64,000 bases of DNA from Odoribacter sp. AF15-53. Its GTDB lineage: Bacteria > Bacteroidota > Bacteroidia > Bacteroidales > Marinifilaceae. The stretch is taken from NCBI RefSeq assembly GCF_003479425.1, contig NZ_QUHC01000004.1, forward strand, positions 310,001-374,000, read 5' to 3'. Position 1 is the stretch's first letter. The number at the start of each line of letters is the position of its first letter. The notes beneath the pieces are model-generated. The model worked only from the letters and a program-made list of their open reading frames with translations. It did no database searches and had not been told where the DNA came from. The position numbers and the translations under genes are program-made. Positions 23,878 through 32,314 of this stretch are shown piece by piece.

Positions 23878-24654
23878 TTATTCATTTTTAATTCCGATGT
23901 AAAAGACATAGCCGTAATATTTTTTGTATTTGCGGTAATAGTTCTGTTCTTCCAGTTGATTTTGGGCGAATTGCCGGGCCGTTTCGCTGTAATCGTATTG
24001 TTCGAGGAACGATGTGACACAGGCTTGCATGGGTTTGTAGAAATGATCTAACCAGCAATCTTCAGGCACGATAAAGTGTGCTTGGGGCGTATACCCGGCG
24101 TCTTCCATTTGCTTGACTTTGTTTGGTATCGTGTCGATTTCGGCGTAATGAAAGTGCCAGAAATGATTAATCTCTTCGGGGCGTGTGGGGGTAAGCCACG
24201 AGACTTCCGACACGGCGATTGCTCCCCCGGTTTTCAGGAATTTTCTCCATTCGTTGAGTCCCCTCCGAAAACCGATATTGTAGATAGAACCTTCAGCCCA
24301 GATCAAGTCTAATTCTTCTCCTTCAAAAGGTAATTCAGCCATCGAACCTACGATGCCTGTAACCCGGTCGTCATAGCCGTGGCGTTTCATTCTCGCGTTG
24401 AAGAGGTCGATCAGCTTGGGAGATATGTCCATACCCCTGATCGTCCCGTCGGTATGGGTTGCGAGCGTGAGGGTTTGTCCCCCGCTACCGCAACCGAGGT
24501 CTGCGACTTTTGCGTCTTGCGGGAGTTTCCCGACGAGGTTTAATGCCTGGCAGGTCGTTTGTTCACTACCGGGTCCCTGACGATTTAACCGACCGAAAAA
24601 GTCCACGATCATGTCGAAATCGAAATCTTCTACTAGTTTTAGTTCTTTTCCCAT
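23878..24654 (-). CDS. Class I SAM-dependent methyltransferase
   Basis: The 258-aa protein has the SAM-binding motif I VADLGCGSGGQT, followed by acidic MDISPKLIDLFNAR and motif IV/post-I region LDLIWAEGSIYNIGF. Such enzymes transfer methyl groups to small molecules or proteins; substrate unassigned. The ATG at 24654 (MGKELKLVEDFDF) is preferred over an upstream start because the extra residues are hydrophobic and AT-rich leader DNA. It is first in a two-gene unit with the GNAT. Confidence 0.85.
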   Translation of the reverse strand: MGKELKLVEDFDFDMIVDFFGRLNRQGPGSEQTTCQALNLVGKLPQDAKVADLGCGSGGQTLTLATHTDGTIRGMDISPKLIDLFNARMKRHGYDDRVTGIVGSMAELPFEGEELDLIWAEGSIYNIGFRRGLNEWRKFLKTGGAIAVSEVSWLTPTRPEEINHFWHFHYAEIDTIPNKVKQMEDAGYTPQAHFIVPEDCWLDHFYKPMQACVTSFLEQYDYSETARQFAQNQLEEQNYYRKYKKYYGYVFYIGIKNE

Positions 24655-25033
24655 AATTGATATAAATATAATGATTAAGTTTGAATCTCGCACCTTGTGG
24701 GCATGAAGATTCGGGTAAAGATTTCCGGGGTACCCGTGAGGATACTTGAAAATCGTAAAATGAAGCCAAATAAAAATTATTTTCGGGTGTGAAACTCGAA
24801 TTGAAAGGTCCAGTCTGAAGAGATTACAGACTGTTAATTACGCATTTATCTTCTTAGAGTTTGTCGTTTTCAAACAGCAATGTTTTAATTTATCGTGCTC
24901 AAAGATAGTTTATTTTGAATTAAATTGATGGTTTCAACGGAAAATTCTTGTTTATCAAATATTTCTTTTGGATTTGGGCTGAAAAGAAAAGATTTTTGAA
25001 CGAAATAATCATTTGCAAGATGGGTATATGTTG

Positions 25034-25041
25034 TATATTTG
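25034..25041 (+). promoter_or_regulatory. -7 box TATATTTG for the AraC-family gene
   Basis: Exact TAnnTTTG match, 43 nt before the ATG at 25085. The 430-bp space from 24655 to 25084 otherwise shows only a weak hairpin (CAGTCTG/CAGACTG, 24811-24833) and no gene. Confidence 0.55.
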
Positions 25042-25084
25042 TACATGGTATATTTATAACTTACCTGTTTTCAAGCGAAATGAT

Positions 25085-25948
25085 ATGAAGAAATTTATAA
25101 AAGTTCCAACGGCTCTTGTTTCTGTTAACTGTACCAAAAGTTCTTTAAAGCTGGATGGTTGTTCGGTGATTGAATCCTGTATCCATAGCATGGGAGGGAA
25201 GGGAACCATGTTTCTGGAAGAACATTTGTTGGTGTTCGTGCTGGAAGGAACGATGACCCTTTTCTATGGAAACCAGCGGTTTGTCGTGCATGAGAATGAG
25301 ATGATATTGCTGAAAAAGGCGATGTTCGTGAGATACGAAAAGGAGGGTAACCCGGATCATGATAATGTTTTTGATAGTTTGATGTTTTGCTTGAAAGACG
25401 AGTTGTTGAAAGAGTTTCTCACGATGGCGAACGTTAAAATACCCCGTATCACCGAAGAGGTGAAGAACACGGTGAACCCGATGACGGATTGTTTAGTGGC
25501 TTTTGCCCGTTCGTTGAAGCCTTATTTTAATAATCCGTCTTCCGTGAACGAGGGATTACTTCGGATTAAAATCATGGAGTTATTGTATAACGTGTCCGAG
25601 TGTAGTAAGAATATCTTCCGTCAAATACTTCAACTTCGTCAGCCTGTGCGTAATGATATCCGGCAAGTTGTCGAACAGCATTACTCGACTCCCGTGACCT
25701 TGCCGGAATTGGCTTATCTTTCCGGGAGAAGTTTATCCAGTTTCAAACGTGATTTTCAGGTGATATATAATATGCCTCCGGCACAATGGATTCGGGAACA
25801 TCGGTTGGACAAGGCGAAAGACATGATCGAGAGTACGGTCATGCCCGTTTCGGATATATGCTATTCGCTGGGATTCGAGAATCCCACCCATTTTTCCCGT
25901 ATTTTTAAGAACCGTTTCGGTAAATCGCCCTCGGATTATCGCCAATGA
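25085..25948 (+). CDS. AraC-family transcriptional regulator
   Basis: The 287-aa protein has an N-terminal cupin-like sensor domain (residues 1 to about 150; FVLEGTMTLFYGNQRFVVHENEMILL). A C-terminal double helix-turn-helix follows: TLPELAYLSGRSLSSFKRDF and VSDICYSLGFENPTHFSRIFKNRFGKSPSDYR. The effector is unknown. Two flavodoxin-like genes follow on the same strand and are the obvious candidate targets, as AraC/flavoprotein neighbours often are. The longer frame begins upstream of the -7 box, so it was trimmed to the ATG at 25085. Confidence 0.92.
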   Translation: MKKFIKVPTALVSVNCTKSSLKLDGCSVIESCIHSMGGKGTMFLEEHLLVFVLEGTMTLFYGNQRFVVHENEMILLKKAMFVRYEKEGNPDHDNVFDSLMFCLKDELLKEFLTMANVKIPRITEEVKNTVNPMTDCLVAFARSLKPYFNNPSSVNEGLLRIKIMELLYNVSECSKNIFRQILQLRQPVRNDIRQVVEQHYSTPVTLPELAYLSGRSLSSFKRDFQVIYNMPPAQWIREHRLDKAKDMIESTVMPVSDICYSLGFENPTHFSRIFKNRFGKSPSDYRQ

Positions 25949-25964
25949 GCAAGGCGTTTCGCTT

Positions 25965-26141
25965 GAGTCTATAAGATCCATAAAGTCTATAAAGTCTATA
26001 AGGTCAATAGCCCCCACGGGCGCTTTATCAACGGCAGTTCTACTGCCGTTGAACTTTGTCCGAAGGACACTTGTGACTTTATGGACTTTAAGAACCGGGG
26101 GTGCAACTTTATGGACTTTATGGACCTTGTCCTTATGGACT
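25965..26141 (+). repeat. Family 1 intergenic repeat, copy D
   Basis: Left arm of 9-bp units (tataaagtc), core with CCCacGGG, GGCAGTtctACTGCC and GTCCGAAGGAC, and a right arm with three gacttta/ggacctt segments interrupted by agaaccgggggtgca. It starts 17 nt after the AraC stop. Confidence 0.85.
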
Positions 26142-26194
26142 AATAAGAAATAATATTTGAACTAAATAGCAAATCCGAATGGAGAGTATTACAC

Positions 26195-26202
26195 TAACTT
26201 TG
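26195..26202 (+). promoter_or_regulatory. -7 box TAACTTTG for the flavodoxin-like pair
   Basis: Exact TAnnTTTG match 45 nt before the ATG at 26248, giving the two reductase genes their own promoter downstream of araC. Confidence 0.6.
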
Positions 26203-26247
26203 TAATATAGAGATAAAGCAGAGTTAACGTAATTGAACCACTAAAAA

Positions 26248-26850
26248 ATGAAAGCTATGAGTGCAAATAGTAATGAGAATGCTACCGGGTCCACGGGGAA
26301 AAGGATTTTGATTTTAAATGGCAGTCCCCGGATGAACGGGAATACCGCAGGGTTAATCGCGTCTTTCACGGAAGGGGCGATTCAAGCCGGGCACGTTGTT
26401 GATCGCTTTGACTTGCAAAAGATGAATATCCGGGCTTGCTTGGGATGTTATAAGGGAGGGAAAGACCCCGATTCTCCCTGCGTGCAGAAAGATGATATGG
26501 ATAAGATATATCCCGTTTACGAGCGTGCGGATATCGTGGTGCTTGCTTCTCCTATGTATTACTGGAGTGTCACGGGACAGTTGAAATGTGCGTTTGATCG
26601 CTTGTTTGCTGTTACCGAGAAAGACGCCGAATTCAGGAGCCCGAGTAAGAAGTGTATTATGTTGATGGCTGCCGAGGGAGATACACGGGATAACTTTGAA
26701 CCGGTGGTTCATTATTATCATGCCTTGCTAAAACATCTGGGATGGACGAATTTGGGTGAAGTTTACGCGGGTGGAGTGGTGAACGTGGGGGATATCAAGG
26801 GACATTTGGCCTTGAAAGAAGCTAGGGATTTGGGCGTTTCTATTTTATAA
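26248..26850 (+). CDS. Flavodoxin-family NAD(P)H-dependent FMN reductase
   Basis: The 200-aa protein shows a flavodoxin-like fold: FMN phosphate loop NGSPRMNGNTAGL after strand RILIL. The isoalloxazine-binding segment is VVLASPMYYWSVTGQLKCAFDRLF. A cysteine pair in CLGCYKGGKDPDSPC follows the second strand, as in iron-sulfur flavoprotein relatives but too sparse for a 4Fe-4S site by itself. It is first of a pair, 12 nt before the next start. Probable NADPH-dependent reductase of quinones, nitro compounds or metals; substrate unknown. Confidence 0.87.
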   Translation: MKAMSANSNENATGSTGKRILILNGSPRMNGNTAGLIASFTEGAIQAGHVVDRFDLQKMNIRACLGCYKGGKDPDSPCVQKDDMDKIYPVYERADIVVLASPMYYWSVTGQLKCAFDRLFAVTEKDAEFRSPSKKCIMLMAAEGDTRDNFEPVVHYYHALLKHLGWTNLGEVYAGGVVNVGDIKGHLALKEARDLGVSIL

Positions 26851-26862
26851 TTGATGATATAT

Positions 26863-27483
26863 ATGAAAGTTTTATTGATTAATGGTAGTCCTAACCGGTT
26901 AGGTTGTACCTACACGGCATTACACGAGGTGGAGAACACGTTGCACGGACATGATATCGAGACGGAAATTCTGTATCTGGGTAAACAGCCTGTTGCCGGG
27001 TGCATCGCTTGTATGAAATGTGCCGAGACGGGATATTGTTTCCGGGAAGATCAAGTGAGGGAGGTACAGACCCGTTTGGATGAATTTGATGCTATCGTGA
27101 TCGGTTCCCCGGTGTATTACAGCGGGGTGTCCGGGCAGTTGGTGTCTTTCCTGAACCGCTTGTTTTTTGCTTCGGGCAACCGTATGGCCGGTAAACTCGG
27201 AGCGGCAGTCGTGTCCTGTCGGCGGGGCGGGGCTTCGGCTACGTTCGAACAGTTGAACCAGTATTTCACGATTAGTAATATGCCGATTGTTTCCTCACAA
27301 TACTGGAATTCCGTGCATGGTTTCACCCCGGATGATGTTCGTAAGGATCGGGAAGGTTTGCAGACGATGCGTACGCTGGGCGAGAACATGGCATGGTTAC
27401 TGAAATGTATCAAGCTGGGACGGGAACATGGCGTGGGGCTTCCGGAGTATGAACCGACGCAACGTACGAATTTTATTCAATGA
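26863..27483 (+). CDS. Flavodoxin-family NAD(P)H-dependent reductase
   Basis: This 206-aa paralogue-like partner has the FMN loop INGSPNRLGCTYTAL and IVIGSPVYYSGVSGQLVSFLNRLF. It also has a four-cysteine segment CIACMKCAETGYC resembling the iron-sulfur flavoprotein cysteine motif. SCRRGGASATFEQLNQYF is the third conserved segment. The frame opens at a TTG at 26851, with ATGs at 26854 and 26863. The latter gives the family start MKVLLINGSP. Confidence 0.88.
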   Translation: MKVLLINGSPNRLGCTYTALHEVENTLHGHDIETEILYLGKQPVAGCIACMKCAETGYCFREDQVREVQTRLDEFDAIVIGSPVYYSGVSGQLVSFLNRLFFASGNRMAGKLGAAVVSCRRGGASATFEQLNQYFTISNMPIVSSQYWNSVHGFTPDDVRKDREGLQTMRTLGENMAWLLKCIKLGREHGVGLPEYEPTQRTNFIQ

Positions 27484-27501
27484 TTATTTGAATAAATGAA
27501 A

Positions 27502-27541
27502 TCTCCGGGTGATTTTCCAATATCAGAAAATCACCCGGAGA
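27502..27541. terminator. Terminator after the flavodoxin-like pair
   Basis: Perfect 16-bp arms, tctccgggtgattttc and its complement, with an 8-nt loop, 18 nt after the stop codon. The remaining 330 bases to nudC hold no gene, only the 11-bp array at 27716. Confidence 0.75.
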
Positions 27542-27715
27542 CTTGTTATTTTAATCTATTCATGACAGTGCTTTGTTTATATTTGGCTATATATATACTT
27601 ACCTTGGGGTTGCTCCCGGATTACTTGTCATCCGGGTATTCTCCTACAGTTAGCTAATATACTTCAAGGTAGAGGTAATATCCAAGTATGAATATATTAA
27701 TATTCAATTTTATCG

Positions 27716-27803
27716 AAGATGAATGCAAGGGGAATGCAGGATGAATGCTTGATGGTGATAATGAACTATCAAGCGGGTCCCGATGGGGTGATAATGAAAA
27801 ATA
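27716..27803. repeat. Degenerate tandem array, 11-bp period, eight units
   Basis: Units are AAGATGAATGC, AAGGGGAATGC, AGGATGAATGC, TTGATGGTGAT, AATGAACTATC, AAGCGGGTCCC, GATGGGGTGAT and AATGAAAAATA. GTGATAATGAA recurs at exactly 33 bp (three periods). It ends about 70 bp from the nudC stop. Confidence 0.7.
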
Positions 27804-27874
27804 GTGTTTCTATAATTTTGGTATAGTGTATTGCATGTTTTGTTTATCCTATGGTATGTTTGGAGATCGCGTGT

Positions 27875-28708
27875 TTATCGGTTCCCGTTCCTGAAATGCT
27901 CGATCATTTCGCTGGTAAGGCTGATATCGGATTCGGTGGCGGGGATGTTTTCCCGGTCGAACCACTCGGCGAGGGCGAGTTCTTCCCGGTCGAGAGTGAT
28001 GTGGTTGTCACCGTCCATTTCGGCAAAGAAGCCCATTAACAAGGTGTCGGAGAAAGACCATGGTTGGCTTTTGTAGTATCGCAGGTTTTTGACGTGTAAT
28101 CCTACTTCTTCCATGACTTCGCGTTTCACGGTTTCTTCAATGCTTTCGCCGATCTCGGTAAACCCGGCGAGTAGGGCGTAACGGGTATATTCCCGGTTGG
28201 CGTATTTGGATAACAGGATTTTATTCCCGTTGGTTACGGCGATGATGACCGCGGGCATGATTTTCGGGTATTCCGTGTTGTTACATTTCTCGCAGTATAG
28301 CATTCGTTCTTTATCGTGACGTACGAGCCGGTTCCCGCAATGACTGCAATAGCGGTGGTTGTCGTACCATTTGTAGAGGCTGTAAGCCGTGATCCCGGCA
28401 AAGGCCAGGTGACGGGGATTACTCGTTCGGAAAATTCCGGTGTCTTTCATTTCGAATTCCGGTTGTTCTTCCGGGAGGTGATTGACCAGATAGAAACACT
28501 CGTCATCAATGGCAAACAAGTAAATAGCTTCCTGATAGATTTCCTCCCGTGCGTTGGTTAATTCTTCGAAACGGGGAAAACGTAGGGTCGGGCTGTCTTT
28601 GCCAACCAGTACGGAATGCCCGTTGAAGTACAGGGCGTAACTTGTTGTTTCAGGACGTTTGGTTTTGTAAGCGTTCGAAAACGTGCGGGGAGCTATATCT
28701 TGAATCAT
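27875..28708 (-). CDS. nudC: NAD+ diphosphatase (NudC-type Nudix hydrolase)
   Basis: The 277-aa protein hydrolyses NAD(H) to NMN(H) and AMP and, in characterised homologues, removes NAD caps from RNA. It has the zinc ribbon CSHCGNRL..CEKC, a Nudix box GFTEIGESIEETVKREVMEE (GX5EX7REVXEE), and the NudC-specific SQPWSFSDTLL motif. The longer frame would begin with a TTG inside the -7 box TACCTTTG, so the ATG at 28708 is used. Monocistronic. Confidence 0.93.
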   Translation of the reverse strand: MIQDIAPRTFSNAYKTKRPETTSYALYFNGHSVLVGKDSPTLRFPRFEELTNAREEIYQEAIYLFAIDDECFYLVNHLPEEQPEFEMKDTGIFRTSNPRHLAFAGITAYSLYKWYDNHRYCSHCGNRLVRHDKERMLYCEKCNNTEYPKIMPAVIIAVTNGNKILLSKYANREYTRYALLAGFTEIGESIEETVKREVMEEVGLHVKNLRYYKSQPWSFSDTLLMGFFAEMDGDNHITLDREELALAEWFDRENIPATESDISLTSEMIEHFRNGNR

Positions 28709-28750
28709 ACCTTGATTTATATTATCATTGAACGATTTGAATTCGGGGGG

Positions 28751-28758
28751 CAAAGGTA
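28751..28758 (-). promoter_or_regulatory. -7 box TACCTTTG for nudC
   Basis: Minus-strand exact TAnnTTTG match 43 nt before the ATG at 28708. It lies directly beside a family 1 repeat. Confidence 0.6.
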
Positions 28759-28779
28759 TGAAAAATTTAAAATTAAAAA

Positions 28780-28931
28780 GAGTTCATAAAGTTCATAAGG
28801 TTTATAAAGTTCATAAGGTCAGTAGACCCTGGCGGGCGCTTTTTTCACGGCAGCCAGAGCTGCCGGTAAGCCTTGTCCGAAGGACACCCGTAACTTTATA
28901 AACCTTATAAACTTTACGAACTTTACAGACT
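28780..28931 (+). repeat. Family 1 intergenic repeat, copy E
   Basis: Left arm of 9-bp units in a ttcataaag/gttcataag variant; core with GACCCTggcGGGC, GGCAGCcagaGCTGCC and GTCCGAAGGAC; right arm aactttataaacctt with ttacgaactttacagac. The right end touches the stop codon of the minus-strand OB-fold lipoprotein, the last gene of the TonB/ABC operon. Confidence 0.85.
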
Positions 28932-29467
28932 CATTTCACCATATCGTAGTCAATACCGTTGACGTAGTAAATGGCATAGAAGTCTTTGTTATTATTTTTC
29001 ATCCATTCCCGCATTTGGAGGATGCTGTTTTTCTCGGAATTGCAATGTGCCTCGTCTTTTTCGCCGTCGGCTTCTTCTTTGGCCAGTTCTTTTTCCCAGT
29101 TATCAATATATTCCTGTGAAAGACGTTGTTCTTGTAAAATTCCGGTCACGACGATCTCGGAATTGACGAGTTCTTTATTGAAAGCTTGGATGTTACCGCC
29201 GGCTTCAACCCGGATGGTGAGTTTTCCCGTCGAGTCGGCGATGAAACAACGGCGTCCCGAGTGAGAACAGGTGTGTGTCACGATACCTTTCAAGACGATC
29301 GTGTCGTTGATTTGCTGCTCGGCCTTGCTGAGTAAACCGTTAACGTCCACGGCCTTTTGAACCGGGGATATTTCGGTTACGGTTTCTTTCTTTTGGGTAT
29401 TCTTACAGGCAACGATAGCAAGGGTTGCCACACATGCGATGATAAAAATAAATGTCGTTCTTTTCAT
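28931..29467 (-). CDS. OB-fold-like lipoprotein, last gene of the TonB/ABC operon
   Basis: The 178-aa protein has a lipoprotein signal (TLAIVAC, Cys21). The middle (about 50-115) is a beta-rich OB-like domain reading TIVLKGIVTHTCSHSGRRCFIADSTG, as in bacterial nucleic-acid-binding-like OB lipoproteins. His65, Cys67, His69 and Cys74 are clustered (HTCSHSGRRC) and could bind a metal or heme. The C-terminal part is charged and helical with a further Cys. It follows DUF4857 by 16 nt. Likely periplasmic; ligand unknown. Confidence 0.7.
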   Translation of the reverse strand: MKRTTFIFIIACVATLAIVACKNTQKKETVTEISPVQKAVDVNGLLSKAEQQINDTIVLKGIVTHTCSHSGRRCFIADSTGKLTIRVEAGGNIQAFNKELVNSEIVVTGILQEQRLSQEYIDNWEKELAKEEADGEKDEAHCNSEKNSILQMREWMKNNNKDFYAIYYVNGIDYDMVK

Positions 29468-29483
29468 GATTATATTATTAATG

Positions 29484-30695
29484 TTATTTCTTCAAGCGAG
29501 CTAAAATACATACGGTTATAAACCCGGCAAATCCCGTGAACAGCGTGATTATACTTGCTAGATATTTCCCGTAAGATTTTTCTTTGCGATAGAGGACAAA
29601 GGTAAGCAATGTCAGGATAATATTTATCCCGAAAGAGGGGAAATAATATCCGGAAATCCGGGGATACACGTAGCTGTTCGTACTGTCTTGGAAGTTTACC
29701 GTGAACGGGAACAGGTAGGGGAGTGTTTTATCCCATTGGGATTGACGTGCGGGACGGAACAGGCTATCTACTTGTTGCATGTTCTCGTTTTTTAAAGCGT
29801 AGGTGTATTCCCCGTCGGCGGATTCTTTGACCACGGTCCAGAAGAACATGTTGGCCATGATGGATACCCGGTCTTTGTCGGGATCGACGTTTTCCAACAC
29901 TTTCACAAGTCCGTACCCGTCCGTGGAGAGGTAGTAGAGCGTGTGGTTCGTGTCGAACAGGAACCCGTACAGGCTTTTATTTTCAATGTCCATGGGGAAC
30001 ATGCACGATACGTTGATTGTTTCCCCGGCTTTCGTGTCTTTGACAAAAGGTTTGCCGTTTGTCATTTTCACATGGAGAAGACGGCCTTGACTATCCAGCA
30101 CGAAATAACCTTCATCGTAAGCTTTCTGGCTCGTGGGTATTCCTGCCACCCACTGGGCGGGTGCCGTGAATCCGGCCCTTTGAAGGGCTTGCTGGAAGCG
30201 TGCGGATTTCTGCTCGTCGACTTGGTTGGTGGCCATGTCAATGAATTCGATTTTGTCTTTCAACCGGAACATATCGCTGGGATTTTCCAGATCGACTTTT
30301 CCCGAGCAGGATTCGAACATCGGGTAGAGTTCGATCACGGGGGTGTTTTTGTCTTTCGGTTTGTACCAGAAGAAGAAGTTGTTGCGGGCAATCGAGTGAA
30401 GATCGACCGGAACACCTTGTATCGAGTCGGGAAGAGCGTTCTCCATGGCTAACTGACGGTAATAAAACATGGGTAATACCCGGTCGAATTCGGCATCCGT
30501 GTATTCCTTACCACTCATGTCTTTCCCCTGCACGTTATCATTTTCCACGTCGATGTAGCAGAATTGGTTGATCACGGAGCTATAATAAGTGAACGGGTAA
30601 CGAGAGGAGGAGTCCAAGGTTAACTGGACGAGAGACGGGATAATCCAAGATAACAGGAAAATGGATAACCCGATGTATAATATTTTTATTTTCAT
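29484..30695 (-). CDS. DUF4857-family membrane protein
   Basis: The 403-aa protein has one N-terminal membrane helix (IKILYIGLSIFLLSWIIPSL) and a large periplasmic domain with many aromatic residues (PMFYYRQLAMENALPDSIQGVP, NNFFFWYKPKD). Two C-terminal helices follow (GINIILTLLTFVLYR and IITLFTGFAGFITVCIL). This layout matches the Bacteroidetes DUF4857 family, which has no known function. Position between the ABC permease (20-nt gap) and the OB-fold lipoprotein suggests it is the periplasmic adaptor or third subunit of that transporter. Confidence 0.78.
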   Translation of the reverse strand: MKIKILYIGLSIFLLSWIIPSLVQLTLDSSSRYPFTYYSSVINQFCYIDVENDNVQGKDMSGKEYTDAEFDRVLPMFYYRQLAMENALPDSIQGVPVDLHSIARNNFFFWYKPKDKNTPVIELYPMFESCSGKVDLENPSDMFRLKDKIEFIDMATNQVDEQKSARFQQALQRAGFTAPAQWVAGIPTSQKAYDEGYFVLDSQGRLLHVKMTNGKPFVKDTKAGETINVSCMFPMDIENKSLYGFLFDTNHTLYYLSTDGYGLVKVLENVDPDKDRVSIMANMFFWTVVKESADGEYTYALKNENMQQVDSLFRPARQSQWDKTLPYLFPFTVNFQDSTNSYVYPRISGYYFPSFGINIILTLLTFVLYRKEKSYGKYLASIITLFTGFAGFITVCILARLKK

Positions 30696-30715
30696 TTGCT
30701 TGAAGTTTAATCGTG

Positions 30716-31387
30716 TTATTGCATTCCTTCTTTAAAATGTTTAATGGAGATTTTGGGATAGATCGCCAAAAGTACGAGAACCCCGTACAGGAAGGGAAGC
30801 ATGTATACGTAACTGCCCGGAACTCCCTGTATCATGAACAGGGACACGAGCAACAGGCCGATAATGGCGTTATATACGCGTTGTGCCCACACGGGTTCGA
30901 GGATGATCCACGCCGTGAGCAGGTAAGTTGCGAACCCGCACAATATCTGGGGTAAGACCGTGGAGAACCAGGCTGCTACCACTTCTCTCGGGAAGCTGGA
31001 GGACAAGCCCCACAGGAATCCCCCGTAACTGACGGTGAAGAGAGTTAATAGGCAAATAACGCCGAACCCTAGCATGAGGAATAAAATACGGTTTTCTCCC
31101 AGGGGGAGGTGCAGGGTTAGTTTAAACCGCTTTTTGGTCATTTCCGGGATAAACTGGGTGATTCCCATGACGATTCCGGCGAGTAGCGGGAGGACTTTTA
31201 TCTGGTCAAGCAAAACGACGTTTTTCAGGATAAATACTTCCCATAAATGGGGCATGCCGACGTTGCGTGCGGCACTCGATATACGTAAAGCGATATATCC
31301 CATGGCGAGGGCGAATACTGCGAACATTAAGAGGATCATCCAGCGGGTTTTGATCCACTCTTTGAAAAGTAGTGCTTTATTCATCAT
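30716..31387 (-). CDS. ABC-2-like transporter permease subunit
   Basis: The 223-aa protein has six predicted membrane helices. It begins with an amphipathic LFKEWIKTRWMILLMFAVFALAMGY segment typical of ABC-2 permeases. A conserved mid-region reads FIPEMTKKRFKLTLHLPLGENRILF. It should pair with the ATPase encoded 23 nt upstream. No solute-binding protein of the importer type is present, which favours an export or mechanotransmission role over classical import. Confidence 0.82.
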   Translation of the reverse strand: MMNKALLFKEWIKTRWMILLMFAVFALAMGYIALRISSAARNVGMPHLWEVFILKNVVLLDQIKVLPLLAGIVMGITQFIPEMTKKRFKLTLHLPLGENRILFLMLGFGVICLLTLFTVSYGGFLWGLSSSFPREVVAAWFSTVLPQILCGFATYLLTAWIILEPVWAQRVYNAIIGLLLVSLFMIQGVPGSYVYMLPFLYGVLVLLAIYPKISIKHFKEGMQ

Positions 31388-31410
31388 TGTTTCCGTGTTG
31401 TTTTTTTAGA

Positions 31411-32295
31411 TTAATATTTCCCGGTTAAACCGATAAAGGCATCTTCGAGGGATAGTGATTCCATTTTGAGGTCAGGGATTGATGCTCCCCCGGATTCCAG
31501 TATTTGCCGGACGTGTTCGAGGGACTCGAAAGAATAAACTTCCCATTGCCCGTTGTTTTTCTCTGCATTCCACAGCGATTCGTGTTGCACGGGAGTTTGC
31601 CCGTCAGCCAGCGAGAAGCGGAAGCGGTGGAAGTTTTCCATGATTTCCCGGGTCGGCTTGTGTATGAGTAATCGTCCGTAATCCAGAATCATGCAATCAT
31701 CAATCAGGAGTTCCATGTCTTGGATGATGTGCGAGGTCAGAAATATGGTTTTATTCCCGCTAGAGGCGAAATCCCGCAGGTATTCGACGAACAGACGGCG
31801 ATACCCGGGATCAAGGCCCATGGAGAAATCATCCAGAATGAGCAGTTCCGGGTCTTGGGCGAATAACAAGCCTAACGCTACTTGCGAGCGTTGGCCGCAT
31901 GACATGTGGTTGATCTTTTGGTGGGGAACCACTTTTAGTTTTTCCATTAAACCGTAGAACGCGTCCCTGTTCCAGTTCGGGAAAAAAGCACGGTAATATT
32001 TTTCTATCTGTTCTATCGTGAAATAGGTGTGTTGTACATGACCTTCCAGTAATAACCCGATCTTGGCTTTCGTGGCGGGAGTGAGGTGATTCATGTTCTC
32101 GCCGAGAAGGTAACACTCCCCGGAACGAGGTTTCAGGTAACCATTCAGGATGTTAATAATGGTTGTCTTGCCTGTCCCGTTTTTCCCGAGTAACCCGAGT
32201 ACTTTGCCTTTTTCAACTTCAAAGTTCAGGTTCTCGTAGATTAGTTTCTCTCCGTAATAGTGCGTTATGTTGCGACACTCGATTACTTTTTCCAT
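31411..32295 (-). CDS. ABC transporter ATP-binding protein with unusual signature and Walker B residues
   Basis: The 294-aa ATPase has Walker A GKNGTGKT (37-44). Its ABC signature reads MSCGQ (131-135) in place of LSGGQ. Walker B is LLILD (151-155) followed by Asp156 where the catalytic Glu is usual. The D-loop is intact (GLD), and a switch His is in FLTSHIIQDM. The C-terminal 70 residues form an extra domain. Hydrolysis may be slow or regulated. It is in the middle of the seven-gene operon, 19 nt from its upstream neighbour. Confidence 0.9.
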   Translation of the reverse strand: MEKVIECRNITHYYGEKLIYENLNFEVEKGKVLGLLGKNGTGKTTIINILNGYLKPRSGECYLLGENMNHLTPATKAKIGLLLEGHVQHTYFTIEQIEKYYRAFFPNWNRDAFYGLMEKLKVVPHQKINHMSCGQRSQVALGLLFAQDPELLILDDFSMGLDPGYRRLFVEYLRDFASSGNKTIFLTSHIIQDMELLIDDCMILDYGRLLIHKPTREIMENFHRFRFSLADGQTPVQHESLWNAEKNNGQWEVYSFESLEHVRQILESGGASIPDLKMESLSLEDAFIGLTGKY

Positions 32296-32314
32296 TACAA
32301 AATGATGTTAGTGA

